Shown here in pieces: positions 19,755 to 23,814 of a DNA stretch of 23,814 nucleotides. How positions within the stretch are numbered: the stretch's first letter is position 1; each line of letters starts with the position of its first letter. The stretch is from contig CAIOLF010000054.1 of assembly GCA_903859075.1 (NCBI GenBank), positions 1-23,814 of the forward strand, given 5' to 3'. A model generated the notes under the pieces. The model did not search any database and was not told the DNA's origin. It worked only from the letters and a program-made list of their open reading frames with translations. Source of the stretch: Candidatus Buchananbacteria bacterium. Lineage in GTDB: Bacteria; Patescibacteriota; Patescibacteriia; 2-01-FULL-39-33. A program made the translations under genes and the position numbers.

Positions 19755-20447
19755 ATGGGACAAAAAGTTCACCCCAAATCATTCCGCTTGAAAGTCAATA
19801 AAACCTGGGATTCCAAATGGTACGCCGATGGCGATTTTGCCGCGTATTTGAAACAGGATGTATTGCTGAGGAAATTTATCCAAAGAAAGCTCAAAGCGGC
19901 TCATGTTTCCCGCATTGAGATCGAGCGGTCGTCCAACGGCATCATTGTCAACGTCTACGCGGCTAAGCCGGGCATGATTATCGGCCGTGGCGGCCAGGGC
20001 GTGGAAGTGCTCAAAAAAGAAATGCACAACGAGGTTCTTAAGGATGCTTTCAGCCGCAAGAGAGGTTTAAAAAATATCAATTTGAATATTTTTGAAGTTT
20101 CCAACCCTTCCACCGACGCTGCCATAACCGTGCAGATGATTGCCGCCGATTTGGAAAAACGCTTGCCTTTCCGGCGCGTCATCAAACAGGCCATCGGCCG
20201 GGCGGAAAAAGGCGGAGCCAAGGGAGCGAAGGTCATGGTATCGGGACGTCTGGACGGAGCGGAGATCGCCCGCCGCGAAACTTTATTCGTCGGCAAGATT
20301 CCGCTGCACACCTTGCGCGCCGATATTGATTACAGCCGCGGCGCCGCTCAGACGATTTATGGAAAAATCGGCATCAAGGTTTGGATTTATAAAGGCGATA
20401 TTTTTGAAGCCAAGGAAGCGGCAGTGAGTAAAGAAGCAAAGAAATAA
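19755..20447 (+). CDS. rpsC: 30S ribosomal protein uS3
   Basis: A 230-aa protein at the mRNA entry channel. MGQKVHPKSFRL start, KH domain with GMIIGRGGQG (73-82), and the C-terminal domain GRLDGAEIARRETLFVGKIPLHTLRADIDY are intact. Normal length with a short charged tail (EAKEAAVSKEAKK). Confidence 0.97.
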   Translation: MGQKVHPKSFRLKVNKTWDSKWYADGDFAAYLKQDVLLRKFIQRKLKAAHVSRIEIERSSNGIIVNVYAAKPGMIIGRGGQGVEVLKKEMHNEVLKDAFSRKRGLKNINLNIFEVSNPSTDAAITVQMIAADLEKRLPFRRVIKQAIGRAEKGGAKGAKVMVSGRLDGAEIARRETLFVGKIPLHTLRADIDYSRGAAQTIYGKIGIKVWIYKGDIFEAKEAAVSKEAKK

Positions 20448-20454
20448 TTAATAT

Positions 20455-20865
20455 ATGTTGGCACCAAAGAAATTAAAAAGAAGAAAACCGCATCGCCCCG
20501 ATGTCTTAGGCAAAGGGCCGGCGACCTCCAACACGAGGGTTTCTTTCGGCAGTTTTGCCCTCAAAGCCATTACCAGTGGCTGGGTCAAAGCTAAACAGCT
20601 GGAGTCAGCCCGCCGCGTCATTTCTAAGTATGTCAAAAAAGGCGGTAAGGTTTGGATCCGCGTCTTCCCGCACGCGGTCATTGGCACTAAAGGCAGCCAG
20701 ACGACCATGGGCGGCGGCAAAGGCGTGCCGGATTATTATGTGGCGCCAGTTCGCGCCGGCAACATTATTTTTGAAATCGAAGGCATTGCCGAGTCTTCCG
20801 CCAAAGAGGCGCTCGAGCTAGCCGCTTATAAATTGCCGGTCAAATGCCAGTTTATAAAAAAATAA
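20455..20865 (+). CDS. rplP: 50S ribosomal protein uL16
   Basis: A 136-aa protein that shapes the A site and the tRNA accommodation path. MLAPKKLKRRKPHR, VSFGSFALKAI, ESARRVISKYVKKGGKVWIRVFP and LAAYKLPVKCQFI are diagnostic. The loop that approaches the peptidyl-transferase centre reads GTKGSQTTMGGGKG (77-90): Thr84 stands where E. coli has Arg81, the residue hydroxylated by YcfD. Length is normal; 7 nt follow rpsC. Confidence 0.97.
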   Translation: MLAPKKLKRRKPHRPDVLGKGPATSNTRVSFGSFALKAITSGWVKAKQLESARRVISKYVKKGGKVWIRVFPHAVIGTKGSQTTMGGGKGVPDYYVAPVRAGNIIFEIEGIAESSAKEALELAAYKLPVKCQFIKK

Positions 20866-20869
20866 ATTT

Positions 20870-21058
20870 ATGGAGATTAAAGAAATAAAATTAAAAGAAG
20901 TTGGTGAATTGAACCATTTACTTTCCGAAGCCAGAAAAAAACTGGATGAGCTGATGTTTAAGGCGAGACAAAAGCAGCTGAAGAATATCCGCGAAATTCG
21001 GGAAGTAAAAAAAGACATTGCCAGAATTCTGACTGTTTTAAATGTCAAAAATAAATAA
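20870..21058 (+). CDS. rpmC: 50S ribosomal protein uL29
   Basis: A 62-aa two-helix protein at the tunnel exit. The pattern ELNHLLSEARKKLDELMFKARQKQLKNIREIREVKKDIARILTVL is the family's antiparallel coiled hairpin with NIREIREVKKDIARI the conserved end. Four nt after rplP, 1 nt before rpsQ. Confidence 0.95.
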   Translation: MEIKEIKLKEVGELNHLLSEARKKLDELMFKARQKQLKNIREIREVKKDIARILTVLNVKNK

Positions 21059-21059
21059 T

Positions 21060-21305
21060 ATGGAGAAGAAAAAAATCGTTAAAAAATTCAAGGGCACGGT
21101 AGTTTCCACTAAGATGGCTAAAACCGCGGTAGTGGTGGTTGATGGTTTTAAGATGCATCCCAAGTACAAGAAGCGCTATAAAGTGAGCAAGAAATATAAA
21201 GTCCACGACGAGAAAGGCAGTGCCAAAGCCGGCGACGCGGTGGAATTCATCGAATGCCGCCCGCTCTCCAAAGATAAGAAGTGGAGATTAATAATTAAAA
21301 GCTAA
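21060..21305 (+). CDS. rpsQ: 30S ribosomal protein uS17
   Basis: An 81-aa primary 16S-binding OB-fold protein. FKGTVVSTKMAKTAVVVVDGF, HPKYKKRYKVSKKYKVHDE and GDAVEFIECRPLSKDKKWRL match the family. The start at 21060 gives the usual length; an in-frame ATG at 21042 lies inside rpmC and adds non-family residues. The stop codon is embedded in the AGCTAA repeat before rplN. Confidence 0.96.
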   Translation: MEKKKIVKKFKGTVVSTKMAKTAVVVVDGFKMHPKYKKRYKVSKKYKVHDEKGSAKAGDAVEFIECRPLSKDKKWRLIIKS

Positions 21306-21320
21306 TAGCTAGCAGCTAAT
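21297..21320. repeat. AGCTAA-type intergenic microrepeat at the rpsQ-rplN junction
   Basis: Three units, AAAAGCTAAT, AGCTAGC and AGCTAAT, in succession; the rpsQ TAA stop (21303-21305) is inside the first unit. Confidence 0.6.
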
Positions 21321-21326
21321 TAATAT

Positions 21327-21698
21327 ATGATTCAATTAAGATCCATGGTCAAGTCGGCTGATAACACCGGCGCCAAAAAATTACAGGTAATCAGAGTCCT
21401 AGGCGGCTACCAGAAGCGCTATGGGATGCTTGGCGATGTCGTCACTTTATCAGTCAAAGAAGCGGTGCCGCACAGCATGGTCAAAAAAGGCGATGTGGTC
21501 CATGGCGTAGTGGTCCGATCCAGGAAGGAAAATCGCCGCAGCGACGGCTCCTATATCCGCTTTGACGACAATGCCATTGTCATTATCGATACCAAGAATA
21601 AAGAAATGAAAGGCACGCGTATTTTTGGGCCGGTAGCGAGAGAGCTGAGGAATCTGGGCTATCAGAAGATCATTTCTTTAGCTCCGGAAGTGTTATAA
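21327..21698 (+). CDS. rplN: 50S ribosomal protein uL14
   Basis: A 123-aa protein at the subunit interface, where it also receives the silencing factor RsfS. MIQLRSMVKSADNTGAKKLQVIRVLGG, VVRSRKENRRSDGSYIRFDDNA and GTRIFGPVARELR match the family throughout; length is canonical. Confidence 0.98.
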   Translation: MIQLRSMVKSADNTGAKKLQVIRVLGGYQKRYGMLGDVVTLSVKEAVPHSMVKKGDVVHGVVVRSRKENRRSDGSYIRFDDNAIVIIDTKNKEMKGTRIFGPVARELRNLGYQKIISLAPEVL

Positions 21699-21713
21699 AA
21701 TAAAAATTCAGAT

Positions 21714-22040
21714 ATGAAATTCAAAGTAGGCGACAAGGTAAAAATATCAGCCGGCAAGGATAAGGGAAAGTCCGGCAAGATCATCCAGGTTTTTGTGGCT
21801 GAAGGCAAAGTGGTTGTCGAGGGTTTGAATTTGTTGATTAAGCACCAGCGGCCGCGCCGCCAAGGTGAGGGTGGTCAGCGGATCCAATTTCCCGCGCCAC
21901 TGGCCGTTTCCAATGTGGTGATGGTTTGTCCCAAGTGCGGCCAGTCCGGACGAGTCGGCTATAAAATAATTGCCCCGGAAGCCGGCAAGAAAAAAGTTAT
22001 TAAGCGCCGGATCTGCGGCAAGTGCGAAGAAGAAATATAA
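21714..22040 (+). CDS. rplX: 50S ribosomal protein uL24 with zinc-ribbon cysteines
   Basis: A 108-aa KOW-domain assembly initiator. MKFKVGDKVKISAGKDKGKSGKI is the KOW motif, followed by VEGLNLLIKH. CPKC (72-75) and CGKC (101-104) frame the C-terminal part, pointing to bound zinc, as in many but not all bacterial uL24. Five nt separate it from rplE. Confidence 0.97.
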   Translation: MKFKVGDKVKISAGKDKGKSGKIIQVFVAEGKVVVEGLNLLIKHQRPRRQGEGGQRIQFPAPLAVSNVVMVCPKCGQSGRVGYKIIAPEAGKKKVIKRRICGKCEEEI

Positions 22041-22044
22041 AAAT

Positions 22045-22590
22045 ATGGAATCAATTTTATACAAAAAATATCAGAAGGAAGTGGTACCGGCGATGAAGGA
22101 AAAATTCGGGTACCAGAATAACCTGGCGGTGCCGAAACTGACTAAGGTATCTCTTAATGTCGGCATTAATGCCAGAAACACCGACAGCGCCTATCAGGAT
22201 ATTGTCGAAAAGAATATTACCCGCATTACCGGACAGAAGCCGGTGCGCACTCTTGCCAAGAAAGCCATTTCTTCTTTCAAAGTCAGGGAGGGCATGGTTG
22301 TCGGCGCCAAGGTTACTTTGCGCGGCCAGCGGATGTATGATTTTTTAGATAAGCTGGTCAATATTTCTTTGCCCCGCGTCCGGGACTTCCGCGGCATTAA
22401 TCCAAAAAACGTCAATGATAAAGGCAAGTTCACCATCGGCTTTAAAGAATACAATGTTTTTCCGGAAATCAAGATGGATGAGGTCGAAAAATCCCATGGC
22501 TTGGAAGTGACCATTGACAATACCGCCAAGACCCGAGAAGAGGGATTGGAATTATTTCAATTACTCGGTTTTCCTTTTCAGAAAAAATAA
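22045..22590 (+). CDS. rplE: 50S ribosomal protein uL5
   Basis: A 181-aa protein that binds 5S rRNA and P-site tRNA. VPKLTKVSLNVGIN, ITGQKPVRTLAKKAISSFKVREGMVVGAKVTLRG and RVRDFRGINPKNVNDKGKFTIGFKEYNVFPEI are diagnostic. The start at 22045 gives the normal length; a longer frame from 21970 runs inside rplX and is not part of the gene. Confidence 0.97.
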   Translation: MESILYKKYQKEVVPAMKEKFGYQNNLAVPKLTKVSLNVGINARNTDSAYQDIVEKNITRITGQKPVRTLAKKAISSFKVREGMVVGAKVTLRGQRMYDFLDKLVNISLPRVRDFRGINPKNVNDKGKFTIGFKEYNVFPEIKMDEVEKSHGLEVTIDNTAKTREEGLELFQLLGFPFQKK

Positions 22591-22599
22591 ATAATTTTT

Positions 22600-22785
22600 A
22601 TGGCTACCGAAGCACAAATCGCAAAATCCAAAAAGAATAAGAAATTTTCCACCAGAATAGTTAATCGTTGCTGGCGCTGTGGCCGCCGGCATGGCTATAT
22701 GCGTGATTTTAAGTTGTGCCGCATCTGTTTCCGCGAACTCGCCAATAACGGCCAGATTCCCGGGGTAACCAAATCATCCTGGTAA
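22600..22785 (+). CDS. rpsN: 30S ribosomal protein uS14, zinc-binding type (type Z)
   Basis: A 61-aa protein. CWRCGRRHGYMRDFKLCRIC contains the zinc pairs C24/C27 and C40/C43. FRELANNGQIPGVTKSSW is the typical end. This is the short C+ form (rpsZ), placed in the spc cluster as usual. Confidence 0.97.
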   Translation: MATEAQIAKSKKNKKFSTRIVNRCWRCGRRHGYMRDFKLCRICFRELANNGQIPGVTKSSW

Positions 22786-22791
22786 TTAATT

Positions 22792-22819
22792 ACTACCAAC
22801 TAAAAACTACCAATTAAAA
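22792..22819. repeat. Tandem 14-bp repeat before rpsH
   Basis: ACTACCAACTAAAA (22792-22805) and ACTACCAATTAAAA (22806-22819), one mismatch, fill the 36-nt gap between rpsN and rpsH. Confidence 0.7.
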
Positions 22820-22821
22820 AT

Positions 22822-23223
22822 ATGACCGATCCAATAGCAGACATGCTAACCAGAATCAGAAATGCCGCCCGGACTCACAAGGCAGAAGTGTTTGTTCCAT
22901 TTTCAAAAATGAAATTGGCGATTTTAAAAATCATGAAGAAGCATGGCTTTATTAGCGGCTTTGAGGAAGTAGAGAAGTCTCCGGAGAATAAATTCGGCGG
23001 TTTGCAGGTCGGCTTGAAATATGATGAAAATAAGCAAATGGCGATTTCCGGATTAAAACGGATTTCCAAGCCGGGACGCCGGATTTATGCTGCCAAGGAT
23101 AAATTGCCGGTGGTTTTGAATAACTTCGGTATTTCCATCATTTCCACTTCCGCCGGACTAATGACCAATAAAGAGGCGAAGAAGAAGGGATTGGGCGGAG
23201 AAATAATTTGTGAAATCTATTAA
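22822..23223 (+). CDS. rpsH: 30S ribosomal protein uS8
   Basis: A 133-aa 16S-binding protein of the central domain; in E. coli it represses the spc operon by binding the rplE leader. DPIADMLTRIRNAA, VPFSKMKLAILKIMKKHGFI, RISKPGRRIYA and the end GISIISTSAGLMTNKEAKKKGLGGEIICEIY are diagnostic. Normal length. Confidence 0.97.
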   Translation: MTDPIADMLTRIRNAARTHKAEVFVPFSKMKLAILKIMKKHGFISGFEEVEKSPENKFGGLQVGLKYDENKQMAISGLKRISKPGRRIYAAKDKLPVVLNNFGISIISTSAGLMTNKEAKKKGLGGEIICEIY

Positions 23224-23228
23224 AAAAT

Positions 23229-23774
23229 ATGAGCAGAATCGGAAAACAACTTACAGCTATCCCGGCCGGCGTAGAGCTAAAGGTGGAAGACGGGGTGATC
23301 AGCGTCAAAGGACCCAAAGGACAATTAACACAGAAATTGCATCCGTCCGTTAGCGTTGAAAAAAATGACAAGACGGTTTCCATCAAAGTCATTAATGAGG
23401 CCGATAAATCACAACGCGCTTTATGGGGATTATTTGGCAGTTTAGTAAAGAATATGATTATTGGCGTTACCGAGGGCTATACCGTCAAATTGGAAATTAA
23501 TGGCGTCGGTATGAAAGCGGCCGCGGCCGGCAAAAAGCTGATCCTTAACGTTGGTTTTTCTCACCCGGTAGAATACGTTATTCCTGACGGCACTGCCATC
23601 GCTGTCGAAGGCAATGTTATTTCCGTTTCCGGCATTGATAAGCAATTAGTCGGAGAGACGGCGGCGCAAATCAGAAAAATAAAGAAAGTAGAGCCTTACA
23701 AGGGCAAGGGCATTAAGTATGTCGGCGAGAAGTATATCAAGAAAGCCGGCAAGGCCGCCGCTAAAGCCAAATAA
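23229..23774 (+). CDS. rplF: 50S ribosomal protein uL6
   Basis: A 181-aa protein near the sarcin-ricin loop and the factor-binding site. MSRIGKQLTAIPAGVEL, VSVKGPKGQL-type first repeat, GVTEGYTVKLEINGVGMKA, NVGFSHPVEYVIPDG and EPYKGKGIKYVGE(K)YIKKAGKA show both duplicated domains complete. Five nt after rpsH. Confidence 0.97.
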   Translation: MSRIGKQLTAIPAGVELKVEDGVISVKGPKGQLTQKLHPSVSVEKNDKTVSIKVINEADKSQRALWGLFGSLVKNMIIGVTEGYTVKLEINGVGMKAAAAGKKLILNVGFSHPVEYVIPDGTAIAVEGNVISVSGIDKQLVGETAAQIRKIKKVEPYKGKGIKYVGEKYIKKAGKAAAKAK

Positions 23775-23785
23775 ACCATAAAAAT

Positions 23786-23814
23786 ATGAAAAAATATCAG
23801 GTAAAGAATCAGGC
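23786..23814 (+). CDS. rplR: Probable 5' end of rplR (uL18), cut by the window edge
   Basis: ATG at 23786, nine codons visible (MKKYQVKNQ). Too short to identify by sequence; the call rests on gene order, since rplR follows rplF in nearly all spc operons, and on the same 11-nt A/T-rich spacing seen between other genes here. Confidence 0.5.

Noticed and set aside
1..23814. UGA recoding (genetic code 25)
   Set aside because: TGA ends several genes at the expected length and no in-frame TGA was seen in conserved genes.

Overview
The window looks like a chromosomal segment of a Candidate Phyla Radiation (Patescibacteria) bacterium, probably Parcubacteria-like. This is inferred from several signs. 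Many small proteins are of kinds common in CPR genomes, such as a CxxC-x17-CxxC protein and a lipoprotein with a cysteine-rich C-terminal module. Several ribosomal proteins carry charged extensions. Most genes start without a Shine-Dalgarno sequence behind an A/T-rich leader. The str, S10 and spc ribosomal clusters are collapsed into one stretch. TGA is used as an ordinary stop (tspO, the CxxC protein, the 57-codon ORF), so the UGA=Gly code of Gracilibacteria/Absconditabacteria does not apply. No tRNA, rRNA, CRISPR array or insertion sequence was seen.

Region 1 (1-9764) is accessory. It starts with the 5' end of a leftward ABC-F ATPase gene. Next comes a Panacea-domain antitoxin overlapping a RelE-like toxin, followed by a visibly A/T-rich pair: a possible HEPN-type protein and a membrane-anchored protein. 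After these lie a 57-aa small ORF, a cysteine-flanked PD-(D/E)XK nuclease, and a one-polypeptide wHTH/GHKL-ATPase/STAS-like regulator with a consensus promoter that seems to give a leaderless mRNA. Then follow a serine hydrolase, a tspO-msrB pair overlapping by 4 nt, a Fic/Doc-type protein, a lipoprotein, a zinc-ribbon protein and a Nudix hydrolase. A leftward rpmB shares a terminator with the Nudix gene. A site-2 protease gene closes the region.

Region 2 (9765-15785) is the str cluster: rpsL, rpsG, fusA, tuf, rpsJ. It is interrupted between fusA and tuf by a self-contained leftward gene, with its own promoter, strong ribosome-binding site and terminator, encoding a small membrane protein. 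A Phd-like protein gene also lies there. The leaders of rpsL and tuf can form hairpins, and a large nested inverted repeat separates rpsG from fusA.

Region 3 (15786-23814) is the S10-spc cluster: rplC, rplD, rplW, rplB, rpsS, rplV, rpsC, rplP, rpmC, rpsQ, rplN, rplX, rplE, rpsN (zinc type), rpsH, rplF and the first codons of probable rplR. It is cut off from rpsJ by a 341-nt non-coding gap holding a foldable RNA, a terminator, a new promoter and a second ACGAAT/ATTCGT repeat element. Candidates most worth following are the leaderless wHTH-GHKL-STAS regulator, the Panacea/RelE-like pair with its A/T-rich neighbours, the autonomous membrane-protein cassette inside the str operon, and the structured rpsJ-rplC gap.
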